DNA from: JBBRWV01 sp038248985
GTDB taxonomy: Bacteria > Planctomycetota > Phycisphaerae > WQYP01
Direction: 5' to 3'
DNA: 34,107 nt
NCBI GenBank assembly: GCA_038248985.1
Contig: JBBRWV010000024.1
Span: 1-34,107, forward strand
Shown: positions 7,313-15,440 of the stretch, one piece after another
How the letters are laid out: every line of letters begins with the position of its first letter
Position numbering within the stretch: the stretch's first letter is position 1
Made by a program: the position numbers and the translations under genes
Notes under the pieces: model-generated
The model's database searches: none
The model's input: the letters and a program-made list of their open reading frames with translations, nothing else
What the model was told of the DNA's origin: nothing

Positions 7313-7750
7313 ATGGCCCAGCATCTCTCCACACCCGATCCCGCCTCTCCGGAGTTTGCCAAGCTCCCGCGCCATCTCCGACGCCGCATACTCCAAGCAC
7401 CACCCCCGGCGGTGCCGATGAAGGTCACGCCGCAGGATATCTGCGGCCTCAAACAACTTTCCAAAGTCGCCCTGTTGCTGCGGCACCTCCACGAGGTCGG
7501 CTGTGAACGCGACACCGCCGGCAACCGCGAACTGCACTACGACGACTACGTCCTGCTCATGCTGCTGGCCATGTTCAACCCCCTGCTCGACTCCCTGCGC
7601 AGCCTGCAGCACGCCTCCGGTTTTGACAATGTGCGCCGGAAGCTGGGCATCACCCGCCGCTTCAGCCTGGGCAGTTTCAGCGAAAGCTGCCGCGTGTTTG
7701 AGCCCCAACTGCTTGACGAAGTGATCGTGCAGTTGTGGACGCAGTTTCCG
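7313..7750 (+). pseudogene. IS4-family transposase, N-terminal fragment
   Basis: The likely start is the ATG at 7313 (MAQHLSTPDP). About 146 residues are transposase-like: 'GLKQLSKVALLLRHLHEVGC', 'LHYDDYVLLMLLAMFNPLLD', 'LRSLQHASGF', 'FSLGSFSESCRVFEPQLL'. This is the N-terminal region of IS4-type transposases frequent in planctomycetes. It stops resembling the family around 'LWTQFPAPPPRTGG', before any catalytic D or E, and the frame ends at 7831 in unrelated sequence. It cannot be active. It abuts the truncated integrase, so this element's arrival probably removed the integrase N-terminus. Confidence 0.7.
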
Positions 7751-7757
7751 GCACCAC

Positions 7758-8258
7758 CCCCAAGAACCGGCGGACCACGCATTGGTCCGCAGCCGAGGCG
7801 GGTTTGGATCGAAGTTCCATGTGGTCACTGACAGTGCGGGAACTCCGCTGGCCATTGAAGTGACCGCCGGTCAGGTGCATGAATTGACGGTGGCCGAATC
7901 GGTGATCGGCCAGGCGGTGGCCAGCCGGATAGGAACGCGGCGTAAGCGATGGAAGCGCCGCTGCAAACCCAAGAAGTTCGCCGGCGACAAGGGTTACAGC
8001 CAGAAGCGACTGCGGGACTGGCTGAGCGAAAAGAACATCAAGCCGGTGATTCCGCACAAGGACAACGAGAGGGCCCGGCATGACCCCAAGGTCAAGTTCG
8101 ACCGTGAGGCATACCGCAACCGGCATGTGGTGGAACAATGTGTGGGCTGGCTCAAGGAGTGCCGCCGCATTGGAACGAGATTTGAAAAGCTGGCCGTCAA
8201 CTTCCTTGGAATGCTACAATTGGCGATGATAGGCCGGTATCTGAGGCTACTGTTTTGA
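7758..8258 (+). pseudogene. IS5-family transposase, C-terminal fragment
   Basis: From about 7758 the frame reads a typical IS5-type C-terminal half. 'RSRGGFGSKFHVVTDSAGTP' carries the second catalytic D region, then come 'AGDKGYSQKRLRDWL' and 'DREAYRNRHVVEQCVGWLKE' with the catalytic E and 'CRRIGTRFEKLAVNFLGMLQ'. The N-terminal half with the first D is absent and no good start or ribosome site exists (the first usable start is a TTG at 7782). The end of the coding part coincides with an IS-like terminus. It is a remnant joined to the IS4-like piece. Confidence 0.75.
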
Positions 8259-8266
8259 GACAGAGC

Positions 8267-8461
8267 CTAGAGTTTTTTTAAATCAGCAGGACTAGAATCT
8301 TTATGCTTTTTATCAAAGCTTTGGTTCGCTCTTTCATTTAGCTTAGATAGCAATCTCCATGCGAATATTCCAAGTGTAATTCCTAAAACACAAAAAACAC
8401 AGAAGCTCCAACGCCAGCTTTGCTTCCCAACACCCACCCGTTTAGGGCCTGAATTAATCAT
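8267..8461 (-). CDS. Small single-span membrane protein, hypothetical
   Basis: Starting at the ATG at 8461, this would be 64 residues with one clear membrane segment ('WSFCVFCVLGITLGIFAW') and a charged, lysine-rich C-terminus. A TTG at 8530 would add 23 residues. The ribosome site is weak. The DNA is distinctly AT-richer than the surroundings, in keeping with the adjacent mobile-element debris, so it may be foreign or non-functional. No family was recognised. Confidence 0.35.
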   Translation of the reverse strand: MINSGPKRVGVGKQSWRWSFCVFCVLGITLGIFAWRLLSKLNERANQSFDKKHKDSSPADLKKL

Positions 8462-8672
8462 TCCCGCGCGCCCACCATTCGTGGGGAAGCCCAATGGTCT
8501 TATCCTCTTGAAAGATGATAAGACACCCAATGTGATTATAAGATAGGTTAAATATGATACACTACGCTAGGGTCGGGGAGGCGATGGCCTGCGGCTGGAC
8601 GGGTTTTCCACACATTCGACAGAACTGTGGTGCGCTCCATGGCCGCGCTCAGGAGAGTGGATTTCTCCTCCC

Positions 8673-8996
8673 TCATCGAACTGCGGGATCATAGGTGCCC
8701 AATGGTGTACTCGAATTGCATCGTCGTACACGATGAAAGGCCATAATCGAGCCGCGCCAGAAGCCGTGCTTGGTTATTGCCTGTTTGGCATAATCGGAAC
8801 ACGTTGGACGAAAACGACATACGACGTACTTTCGTACAACCGGACGTCCGATCCATTGATACACACCTATGCCTTTAACGGCCAGCCAACCTGAGGGTTG
8901 CACTGCGGTAGGGATCACTGCGTCAATAGCGACCAGAGCCAGTAGCGCAATTATGAGCCGCAAAACTAATCTTAAGCGTTTCCGCAATGCGGACAT
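8673..8996 (-). CDS. yidD: Membrane protein insertion efficiency factor YidD
   Basis: The C-terminal 60 residues carry the YidD signature: 'CRFRPTCSDYAKQAI', 'KHGFWRGSIMAFHRVRRCN' and 'PLGTYDPAV'. YidD is a small inner-membrane-associated protein that assists YidC-dependent membrane insertion. Here it has an N-terminal hydrophobic segment ('LVLRLIIALLALVAIDAV') longer than in the shortest family members. The ATG at 8996 (MSALRKRLRL) gives 107 residues and overlaps the upstream gene by 25 nt; an earlier start at 9038 gives 121 residues. Classical partners rnpA, yidC and rpmH are not here; instead it is paired with a small zinc-ribbon membrane protein. Confidence 0.85.
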   Translation of the reverse strand: MSALRKRLRLVLRLIIALLALVAIDAVIPTAVQPSGWLAVKGIGVYQWIGRPVVRKYVVCRFRPTCSDYAKQAITKHGFWRGSIMAFHRVRRCNSSTPLGTYDPAVR

Positions 8997-9409
8997 TTGG
9001 CGCTGGCCACCAACCGCTTTCCCTTGCAATGGACACACTGTTTCAACTCCCCTTGCGGTCGTGCAAAAATATAGATTATCAAGCCTAGCAAACCCGTGAA
9101 GAAGACGAAAAGCATCCAGATAACCGAGCTGTCCATCCCACGGGCCTTTGCGTCACGTGCCACCCAAATGAGGAGCGCGATATTGAGCGCGATCATGGCA
9201 ACGATAAAACCGACCACCAGTACTATGACCACGAGGGAGCCGCCACAACAAGCCGAACAGCCGGCGGCAGCTTTGGCGGCCTCGGCGTCAGGGTCGCCTC
9301 CCCGCTGGCCAAATGCCGCGTGTGAAAGAAAAGTGAAGGCGGTCACGAATGCCACAAACTGGACAACGCGTTTTTTTGCCGCAGTGGCGGCAGATACAAG
9401 AATGGTCAT
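8972..9409 (-). CDS. Membrane protein with C-terminal zinc ribbon
   Basis: The ATG at 9409 has an AAGGAG ribosome site 6 nt upstream and gives 145 residues; a longer frame to 9481 is less likely. A signal-like N-terminus ('VVQFVAFVTAFTFLSHAAFG') is followed by a Cys pair region (GCSACCGG). Two membrane segments follow (about residues 55-80 and 95-115), joined by 'WVARDAKARGMDSSVIWM', the helix-turn pattern seen in PLDc_N-like small membrane proteins. The tail is a zinc ribbon, 'CVHCKGKRLVASAKCPHCG' (two CxxC). The gene overlaps yidD, so the two are probably one operon. The function is unknown; a link to membrane biogenesis is suggested only by the neighbour. Confidence 0.75.
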   Translation of the reverse strand: MTILVSAATAAKKRVVQFVAFVTAFTFLSHAAFGQRGGDPDAEAAKAAAGCSACCGGSLVVIVLVVGFIVAMIALNIALLIWVARDAKARGMDSSVIWMLFVFFTGLLGLIIYIFARPQGELKQCVHCKGKRLVASAKCPHCGNA

Positions 9410-9622
9410 GGATAACTCCTTCGTAATGAGATCGGTCTGAAACGGCTTTAAGCTAATTGTGATGGAATAGGGACGACACATGAAACCGAAAAGCCGGGGG
9501 TTTTATAGGAAACAGAAAACCGGACAGGAATCGAAAGGAGAGAGGACTGTTTCTCCCGCGCATCCGCCTTATGCCTTCCCCGGAACGGTCACGACGCGCA
9601 CGTCGGAGATTTCGCCGACGAC

Positions 9623-10039
9623 TTAATACCGCTCAAGGAACTGGGCAACATAGTACCGCTTTTCCGGCCCGGCGGTGAGGATCGCGAGAGCGACAGGCAT
9701 TTCCAGTTCTCTGGCCTGCGTCTGGCCGGTCAGCACGATGCCGAGCTGAAAAGCCCGACCGAATGGTCGGATTATCGCTTCCGCGATGTCGGCGTGCAAG
9801 CCCAGACGCGGCCATGTTCTACCGGTAGACCTAAAATCGCCCCGCAGCCATAAAAACGTCATGTCCCGGTCAATGTCGCCCCGGATTTGTCGAGGATCGT
9901 TAAGTGAGGCCCGCAGCGCGTCGCCAGCGGCGGGGTACTTCTTGGACAGGCTTGTATGGGGGAGGGGGTTCGGGTATCGTACTTGATTCTCCGCCCGCGG
10001 CGGGCTTGGGCTCGTTGCGCACGGTTTAGCCGTGTCCAT
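9623..10039 (-). CDS. Hypothetical protein, possibly with a premature stop
   Basis: From the ATG at 10039 the frame gives 138 residues with a proline-rich start and a more regular second half ('DRDMTFLWLRGDFRSTG', 'LGLHADIAEAII', 'LGIVLTGQTQARELEMPVAL'). No family was recognised. After the TAA at 9623-9625 the same frame continues for 17 codons with high GC at the third position ('VVGEISDVRVVTVPGKA') before another stop at 9569, which hints at a nonsense change or a pseudogene. There is no clear ribosome site. It diverges from rpsP. Confidence 0.4.
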   Translation of the reverse strand: MDTAKPCATSPSPPRAENQVRYPNPLPHTSLSKKYPAAGDALRASLNDPRQIRGDIDRDMTFLWLRGDFRSTGRTWPRLGLHADIAEAIIRPFGRAFQLGIVLTGQTQARELEMPVALAILTAGPEKRYYVAQFLERY

Positions 10040-10079
10040 GGCGTAAATAAGCAGGCAACCGATTGCTGAGGTAGCACAC

Positions 10080-10349
10080 GTGGTACGTATTCGAATGAAG
10101 CGTTTTGGCCGCAAGAATCATGCTTTTTGGCGCATCAATGCGATCGATGAGCGGGCTCCGCGTGATGGGGCGGTGCTGGAAGAGTTGGGCTTTTATGATC
10201 CGACTTTGAAGGACGCGAGCAAGCAGGTTTCGCTGAACAAGGCGCGGTACGAGCACTGGGTGAAGGTGGGCGCGCAGCCTTCCGACACGGTGAAGACGCT
10301 GGCGTTGCGAGCAGTGGACAGCCAGGCGCCGGTTTTGGCGCCCGTCTGA
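10080..10349 (+). CDS. rpsP: 30S ribosomal protein S16
   Basis: The 89-residue product starts at a GTG with GAGG 8 nt upstream and opens with the S16 signature 'VRIRMKRFGRKNHAFWRI', followed by 'DGAVLEELGFYDPT' and 'RYEHWVKVGAQPSDTV'. S16 binds 16S rRNA during assembly of the small subunit body. It begins the rpsP-trmD-rplS series. The last residues are a short Ala/Pro/Val tail. The rimM gene usually found next is missing; trmD follows after 80 bp. Confidence 0.95.
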   Translation: MVRIRMKRFGRKNHAFWRINAIDERAPRDGAVLEELGFYDPTLKDASKQVSLNKARYEHWVKVGAQPSDTVKTLALRAVDSQAPVLAPV

Positions 10350-10429
10350 ACGAGTGTTTAGGACTGAGGACTGTGGACTGGGCCGGTCATTATGCGGCGC
10401 AGGTTTCTTGAGAATCAGCGCTGCGTCCC

Positions 10430-11164
10430 ATGTTGATTGATATTCTTACGCTTTTTCCGGAGATGTTCGCAGGGGTGCTCGGGTCGAGCATTCTGAAGCG
10501 GGCGGCGGAAAAGCGGATTGTGCGATACAGCGTTCACCAGTTGCGGGATTACAGCAAGGACCCGCATCGGAAGGTGGACGACAGGCCGGCGGGCGGCGGA
10601 CCGGGAATGGTCCTGATGTGCCAGCCGATTCTGGATGCGGTAGCGTCCATTGAAGCGATGGAGCCGTTGCCGGCGACGCGTGTGATTCTTTGTCCGCAGG
10701 GCAAGAAGTTGACGCAAAAAATGGCCGTCGAATTGGCGAGTCATCCGCGGTTGCTGCTCATTGCGGGCCACTATGAAGGCTTTGATGAGCGGATAAAGAC
10801 GCTCCTGCAGCCGCGGGAAATCAGCATCGGCGACTACGTGCTTTCGGGCGGCGAGTTGCCGGCGATGGTTCTTCTGGATGCGGTGGTTCGGCTGTTGCCG
10901 GGCGTGCTGGGAGATGAACTGTCGAACCACAATGAATCGTTTGGGGCCGGTGACCCGACGATTGATGGTGGGCTGGAATATCCGCAGTACACGAAGCCCC
11001 GGGAGTACCAGGGGCTGAGCGTGCCGGACATACTTTACGGCGGCAATCATGCTGCGGTGGAAGCGTGGCGGCGTGAACAATCGAGGAAACGGACGGCGGA
11101 GCGAAGGCCGGATCTGGTGCGCAAGGATGCGAAGGAAGAAAGGACGGATGAACGGGTTAAGTAG
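10430..11164 (+). CDS. trmD: tRNA (guanine-N1-)-methyltransferase TrmD
   Basis: A 244-residue SPOUT methyltransferase that makes m1G37 in tRNAs and so guards the reading frame. Visible motifs are 'IDILTLFPEMF' at the start, 'YSKDPHRKVDDRPAGGGPGM', the knotted SAM site 'IAGHYEGFDERI' and 'ISIGDYVLSGGELPAM', and the catalytic region 'NESFGAGDPTIDGGLEYPQY' with 'EYQGLSVPDILYGGNH'. The length matches the family. The tail is rich in Arg, Lys and Glu. There is no clear ribosome site. It lies between rpsP (80 bp) and rplS (220 bp), the usual order apart from absent rimM. Confidence 0.96.
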   Translation: MLIDILTLFPEMFAGVLGSSILKRAAEKRIVRYSVHQLRDYSKDPHRKVDDRPAGGGPGMVLMCQPILDAVASIEAMEPLPATRVILCPQGKKLTQKMAVELASHPRLLLIAGHYEGFDERIKTLLQPREISIGDYVLSGGELPAMVLLDAVVRLLPGVLGDELSNHNESFGAGDPTIDGGLEYPQYTKPREYQGLSVPDILYGGNHAAVEAWRREQSRKRTAERRPDLVRKDAKEERTDERVK

Positions 11165-11384
11165 TTAATTGGTTAAATAGTTCATTGGGACTTTCGATGT
11201 GTGGGGCGGTGAGATGAAAGTTCCGCTTGATCAAGTAACCTGTTAATCTCTTAACCAGTTTTTCCCTCGAAGCGTGCGACGGGATTTAACGGACGGTTGA
11301 TGAATTGAGGTATGTCTGCCTCATCTCCCGATCCCCCAGGTCGACACGGTTCACCTAACGGGCTTTAGCCCAAGGAGTAAGACG

Positions 11385-11810
11385 ATGAAGAATGCACTGT
11401 TGGCCCACGTGGAGGGCAAGCACCTCCGGACGAATCTGTCGCCGTTTGAAGTGGGCGATATCGTGGACATTCACCAGAAGATTGTGGAAGGGGACAAGGA
11501 GCGTATCCAGGTGTTCTCGGGGACAGTCATCATGAAGAAGGGTGACGGGATCAACGCGAACTTCACGGTGCGGCGTATTGTGAACAACGAAGGCGTGGAG
11601 CGTATTTTTCCGCTGCACTCGCCGAAGATCGACAAGATCGAAGTGAAGCGTCGGAGCCGGGTGCGTCGGGCGAAGTTGTACTTCCTGCGTGACCGCAAGG
11701 GCAAGGCGACGCGTTTGAAGGAAGGCGGCCCGGTCGTGGTGGGCGAGACGTTGCCGACGGCGGCACCAGTGGCGGCGGCTCCCGCGGCGACTGCGGAACC
11801 GACGGCCTAA
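11385..11810 (+). CDS. rplS: 50S ribosomal protein L19
   Basis: The 141-residue protein contains the L19 core: 'FEVGDIVDIHQKIVEGDKER', 'QVFSGTVIMKKGDGINANFT', 'RRIVNNEGVERIFPLHSPKI' and 'RRSRVRRAKLYFLRDRKGKA'. L19 sits at the subunit interface of the ribosome. An AAGGAG site lies 8 nt before the ATG. The protein carries about 25 extra Ala/Pro/Val/Thr-rich residues at the C-terminus, as S16 does in shorter form. A 220-bp gap after trmD holds only AT-rich short repeats (GTTAA/GGTTAA), and a strong terminator follows the stop. Confidence 0.96.
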   Translation: MKNALLAHVEGKHLRTNLSPFEVGDIVDIHQKIVEGDKERIQVFSGTVIMKKGDGINANFTVRRIVNNEGVERIFPLHSPKIDKIEVKRRSRVRRAKLYFLRDRKGKATRLKEGGPVVVGETLPTAAPVAAAPAATAEPTA

Positions 11811-11871
11811 GAATGTTGGTGAGGTGCGGCGCGCAATGAATAAGCGGCGACGGGCCTTTCAAAGAAATACG

Positions 11872-11914
11872 AGACCCAAAAAGCAGGAATGTTTTTTGGG
11901 TCTTTTTATTTTTT
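11872..11914 (+). terminator. Strong rho-independent terminator after rplS
   Basis: AGACCCAAAAA (11872-11882) pairs perfectly with TTTTTGGGTCT (11893-11903) around a 10-nt loop and runs into a T-rich tract (to 11914). It ends the rpsP-trmD-rplS unit 62 bp after the rplS stop and lies just beyond the end of the converging sensor kinase gene, so it may serve both directions. Confidence 0.9.
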
Positions 11915-11920
11915 GGTTCA

Positions 11921-13870
11921 TTACTTTTTGCGGGGTGCGGCGAGGGCTGCGAGCGTGCGGATGAAGGTGCGGGTGTCGATGGGTTTGGGGAGGACGGCGT
12001 TGAAGCCGGCGATCTGGCAGCGGCGGGTTTGCTCGGCGTCGGTGCGGGCGGTGAGGGCGACGAGGGGGCCGCGGTAGCCGCGGGAGCGGAGGACGGTGGC
12101 GCAATCGGTGCCGTCCATGCCGGGCATGGAGATATCGAGGATGATGAGGTTGAAGGGATTTTGGGGATCCTGGGCGGCGTCGAAGATATCGATGGCCTGA
12201 CTGGCGTGGGTGGCGGAGACGACGGCGGTGCCGGCGCGGCGGAGGTATTCTTCGACGAGCCAGCGGACGTTGGCATCGTCTTCGGCGAGGAGGATGCGGA
12301 AGGCGAGGGTGGGTGCGAGGGGGGCGGCCTGGGCGACGGGGGCGAGGGTGCTGGGAAGGGTCAGGGTGAAGGTGGAACCTTTTCCGGGGGTGCTTTCGGC
12401 GTGCAGGAATCCGCCGAGCTTTTCGGCGAGTTCGTGAGAGATGGAGAGGCCGAGGCCTGTGCCGCGGATGTTTTGGTCGTTGGCGTTTTCGACTTGGAAG
12501 AAAGGTTCAAAGAGGTGTGGGAGGTGATCGGGGTCGATACCGATGCCGGTATCGAGCACCTGGAAGTGAAGCGAGTCGACGTGGGATTTGACGCGGAGGG
12601 TGACGGAGCCCCGGGAGGTGAACTTGATGGCATTGGAGAGGAGGTTGAGGAGGATTTGGCGAAGGCGGGCTTGGTCGGTGTAGAGGGTGGGTGGGACGTG
12701 GTCATCGATCTGGAGAAGGAGCTCCAGTTGTTTTTCCGCGGCGCGGGGCTGCAGGAGATTGACGATGTAGGGGAGGAGTTGGCGGATATCGAATTCACCC
12801 GGGGTAATGTTGATGCGTCCGGCTTCGATGCGGGCCATGTCGAGGAGTTCATCAATGAGGGTCATCAACTGGAGGGAGCTTTGGTAGATGACGTCGGCGT
12901 GCTGGCGGCGGACGTCGGGGGTGGCGGGTTCATCGCGGAGGAGTTCGGCATAGCCGAGGATGCTGGTGAGGGGGGTGCGGAGTTCGTGGACGGTGTTGGT
13001 GACGAAGGCGGTTTTGGCCTGGTTGGCATCATCGGTGAGGCGTTTGGCGATGCGGAGTTGTTCTTCGGTGGCGAGGCAGTGGGACACTTCACTTTGGAGC
13101 CGCTGATTGGCGGAGGTGAGTTCCTGGGTGCGTAGATGGACGCGGTGTTCGAGTTCGAGGCGGTATTGTTCGAGGGCTTTCTGGGTGGCGACGCGTTCGG
13201 TGATGTCAAAGATGACGATGAGACGGGCGGGGCGTCCTTCGAAGGTGGTGGGGCGGCCACCGACGTGGACGTCGATGAAGGTGCCGTCTTTTTTGCGATG
13301 TCGGGCGATGTTATGGGAGACGGGTTCATCTTTGAAACCGGAAAGCAGGGCGGGGAATTCGAGGGAATGCGCGGACGAATGGAGGGCGGTGATGGCGAGG
13401 GTGAACCATTCAGCGCGGCCATAGCCGTACTTGGCGACGGCGGCGTTATTGACTTTGAGGATGCGGAGGGTGGCGGGATCGTAGACGAGCAAGGGGAGGG
13501 GGTTGTCATCGAAGAGGAAGCGGAATTCGTCGGCGGCGCGGGAGACTTCGAGGCGGCCGATGTTTTCGGTTTTTTGGACGGAGCGGATGAAGGAGCGGAC
13601 GAGGTAGAAGAGCGCTACGGCGGTCACGGTGATGTAGAACCAGCCTTTGAGGGTTTGGGCCTGGGAATGGCGGAGTTCGCGCATTTCGACGGAGAGGGAG
13701 GGATCGAGCCAGGCGGATACAAGGGTCTGGAGCAATTGATCGGAGACGAGAATCCAGGTGACGGCGACGACGAAGTAGCCCAGGGCGATGCGCAAGGCCA
13801 GAGTGCGGGAGCGACGGGATTGTTGCGCGGAAAAACCAGCGGGCTGAGGCGGGTAATTGGGCCCGGGCAT
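11921..13870 (-). CDS. Hybrid sensor histidine kinase (PAS-HisKA-HATPase-REC)
   Basis: This 649-residue protein has membrane segments at about residues 25-50 and 78-95 around a short sensor loop. A PAS domain follows at about 110-225 ('FRFLFDDNPLPLLVYDPATL', ending 'RLIVIFDITERV'), then a coiled coil. The dimerisation/phosphoacceptor helix contains H295 in 'VHELRTPLTSILGYAELL'. The ATPase domain has 'LLNLLSNAIKFTSRGSV' (N box), 'DTGIGIDPDHLPHLFEPFFQ' and 'GTGLGLSISHELAEKLGG'. A C-terminal receiver starts near 524, with acidic 'AEDD', acceptor D579 in 'LIILDISMPGMDG' and K in 'LPKPID'. No output DNA-binding domain or partner regulator is adjacent, so a phosphotransfer partner is probably elsewhere. 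The signal sensed is unknown. It diverges from tatD across 110 bp. Confidence 0.92.
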   Translation of the reverse strand: MPGPNYPPQPAGFSAQQSRRSRTLALRIALGYFVVAVTWILVSDQLLQTLVSAWLDPSLSVEMRELRHSQAQTLKGWFYITVTAVALFYLVRSFIRSVQKTENIGRLEVSRAADEFRFLFDDNPLPLLVYDPATLRILKVNNAAVAKYGYGRAEWFTLAITALHSSAHSLEFPALLSGFKDEPVSHNIARHRKKDGTFIDVHVGGRPTTFEGRPARLIVIFDITERVATQKALEQYRLELEHRVHLRTQELTSANQRLQSEVSHCLATEEQLRIAKRLTDDANQAKTAFVTNTVHELRTPLTSILGYAELLRDEPATPDVRRQHADVIYQSSLQLMTLIDELLDMARIEAGRINITPGEFDIRQLLPYIVNLLQPRAAEKQLELLLQIDDHVPPTLYTDQARLRQILLNLLSNAIKFTSRGSVTLRVKSHVDSLHFQVLDTGIGIDPDHLPHLFEPFFQVENANDQNIRGTGLGLSISHELAEKLGGFLHAESTPGKGSTFTLTLPSTLAPVAQAAPLAPTLAFRILLAEDDANVRWLVEEYLRRAGTAVVSATHASQAIDIFDAAQDPQNPFNLIILDISMPGMDGTDCATVLRSRGYRGPLVALTARTDAEQTRRCQIAGFNAVLPKPIDTRTFIRTLAALAAPRKK

Positions 13871-13980
13871 AAACGGCTCCGAAGGGTAAAGCGGTCAGGG
13901 AGGATCGTCTGGGCGCGGGGCAACGAGGTGTCAACATCAGCAACTATACCTCCGCAGCGCGAATCCTTACAATCGCGCGG

Positions 13981-14793
13981 ATGTGGATTGATACGCATTG
14001 TCATTTGACGAGCGAAGGGCTTCTGGAAAATGTGGGGCAGGTGATTGCGCGGGCGAATAAAGGGGGCGTGCGGCGGATGATCACGGTGGGGACGCACGTG
14101 GAGGATCATGCGAAGGTGATGCGGCTGGTGGGGGAATATCCGCAGGTTTTCGGAGCGTTGGGGATTCATCCGCATCATGCGGCGGAGGCGGAGGCGGGGT
14201 TTGAGGGATTTTTGGAGAACCTGTTGCGCGGGGGCATGGGGCCGGGGGGGAAGATTGTGGCGCTGGGAGAGTGCGGGCTGGATTATCATTATGATTATTC
14301 GCCGAAGCTGCTGCAGCGCGGGGTGTTTTTGAATCAGTTGGAGATGGCGCGGCGGCTGGATGTGCCGGTGATTTTGCATGTGCGGGAGGCGCATGCGGAG
14401 GCGCTGGCGATGGTGCGGGATTTTCCGGAGTTGCGGTTCGTGGTGCATTGTTTTACGGGGACGCCGGTGGAATGTGCGGCATGGGTGGAACTGGGGGCGT
14501 ATATCGGGATTACGGGGATTGTGACGTATAAAAATGCGGCGGATGTGCAGGCGAGTGCGAAGCTGGTGCCGGCGGATCGGTTGCTGGTGGAGACGGATGC
14601 GCCGTTTTTGAGCCCTGAGCCGGTGAGGAAGGGGGCGGGGAAGAAAAATGAGTCGGTGTATGTGGTGCATACGGGGGCGTATGTGGCGGGATTGCGCGGG
14701 GTGGAGGTGGGGGAGTTGGCGCGGACGACGACGGAGAATGCGGGGCGGTTGTTTGGGGAGAGGCTGGTTGGAGTTGGTGCAGGGGGGGTGTAA
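13981..14793 (+). CDS. tatD: TatD-family metal-dependent hydrolase
   Basis: A 270-residue TIM-barrel hydrolase with all expected metal ligands: H6 and H8 in 'IDTHCHL', E97 in 'ALGECGLDYHYD', H133 in 'VILHVREAH', H156 in 'VVHCFTGTP' and D206 in 'LLVETDAPFLSP'. TatD enzymes are Mg-dependent DNases (3'-5' exonuclease) and some are D-aminoacyl-tRNA deacylases; the name does not imply a role in Tat export. The length is normal for the family. Codon third positions are extremely G-rich, in keeping with the local strand skew. It starts only 110 bp from the divergent kinase gene and is followed by a toxin-antitoxin pair. Confidence 0.93.
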   Translation: MWIDTHCHLTSEGLLENVGQVIARANKGGVRRMITVGTHVEDHAKVMRLVGEYPQVFGALGIHPHHAAEAEAGFEGFLENLLRGGMGPGGKIVALGECGLDYHYDYSPKLLQRGVFLNQLEMARRLDVPVILHVREAHAEALAMVRDFPELRFVVHCFTGTPVECAAWVELGAYIGITGIVTYKNAADVQASAKLVPADRLLVETDAPFLSPEPVRKGAGKKNESVYVVHTGAYVAGLRGVEVGELARTTTENAGRLFGERLVGVGAGGV

Positions 14794-14840
14794 GATTGTG
14801 GAGGGGCATCAGAAAGGGTCGAGAACGCAGGAGATTGTTT

Positions 14841-15110
14841 ATGACTAAAGCGATGGTACTTCGAAGCATGAAGCAACTTCCGGTGGTTGATCGGCTGGAC
14901 CTGCTGGAGGAGTTGCAGGTTTCGATTGCGAAGGACCAGGGGGATATTCCGGTGACGGCCGGTCAACTGCGCATGATTGAGGAGCGCGTCGCGAAGATCG
15001 ACGCCGAGCCGCAGCCGGCGCGGTATATGCCGTTGGATGATTTCCGCAAGAAACTAGGAAATGCGGCCAAGGGCTTGCGTGCGGGTTCGAAGAGGAAGCT
15101 GCGCGGATGA
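14841..15110 (+). CDS. Addiction-module antitoxin (TIGR02574-like)
   Basis: The ATG at 14841 has CAGGAG 7 nt upstream and gives 89 residues. The start 'MVLRSMKQLPVVDRLDLLEE' followed by 'ELQVSIAKDQGDIPVT' and 'EERVAKIDAEPQPARYMPLD' matches the short helical antitoxins of the 'putative addiction module component' type. The unfolded, basic C-terminus would contact the toxin. It overlaps the toxin gene by 4 nt (ATGA), giving coupled translation. Such antitoxins neutralise RelE/ParE-fold toxins and usually repress their own promoter. An earlier ATG-like start at 14796 lacks a ribosome site. Confidence 0.8.
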   Translation: MTKAMVLRSMKQLPVVDRLDLLEELQVSIAKDQGDIPVTAGQLRMIEERVAKIDAEPQPARYMPLDDFRKKLGNAAKGLRAGSKRKLRG

Positions 15111-15418
15111 AAGTGGTCGGATTGCACGAGGTATGGCCCGAGCTGCTGGCGGCGGCGGAATGGTACGAGTTGGAACAGGTTGGGCTGGCTGCGCAGTTTC
15201 TTGAGGAAGTCGATGAGGTGTTGGCGGAGATACAAGAATTTCCGGAACGTTTTTCGATGGTCGCGAAGGATGCGAGGCGGGCCCGGTGCAAACGGTTTCC
15301 CTTTGGGGTTTTCTATGTGATTCGGTCTGAATGCGTGTATATTTTTGCGATAGCGCACTTGAATCGCAGCCCTCGCAGATGGGCGAAACGCATTCCGAAG
15401 CAGCGCAAGTCTAAGTAA
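15107..15418 (+). CDS. RelE/ParE-superfamily toxin
   Basis: A 103-residue basic protein that overlaps the antitoxin gene. It shows the ParE-like pattern: 'AAEWYELEQVGLAAQFLEEV', 'LAEIQEFPERFSMVAKDAR', 'RARCKRFPFGVFYVIRSECV', 'YIFAIAHLNRSPRRW'. The helix pair and C-terminal sheet with 'R-x-F-P-F' and 'HLNRSPRRW' match the RelE/ParE fold. ParE types poison gyrase and RelE types cut mRNA; the sequence alone does not decide, though this pairing with TIGR02574-type antitoxins is common. The gene is complete and appears intact. Confidence 0.82.
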   Translation: MKVVGLHEVWPELLAAAEWYELEQVGLAAQFLEEVDEVLAEIQEFPERFSMVAKDARRARCKRFPFGVFYVIRSECVYIFAIAHLNRSPRRWAKRIPKQRKSK

Positions 15419-15440
15419 ATGTCCTCAACCAAGGAGCAGA

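Larger units (their letters stand above)
7313..8276 (+). mobile_element. Composite remnant of two insertion sequences
   Basis: The left part encodes the N-terminus of an IS4-like transposase and the right part the C-terminus of an IS5-like transposase, fused out of frame near 7750-7760. The right edge carries GAGACAGAGCCT (8257-8268) right at the IS5 stop, like an IS end. No matching left inverted repeat or target duplication could be identified, so exact ends are unknown. Confidence 0.6.

Noticed and set aside
12029..14008. Long plus-strand open frames opposite the sensor kinase (368 and 290 codons).
   Set aside because: They are Gly/Glu/Asp-rich artefacts of GC-rich antisense DNA; the minus strand encodes a complete hybrid kinase.
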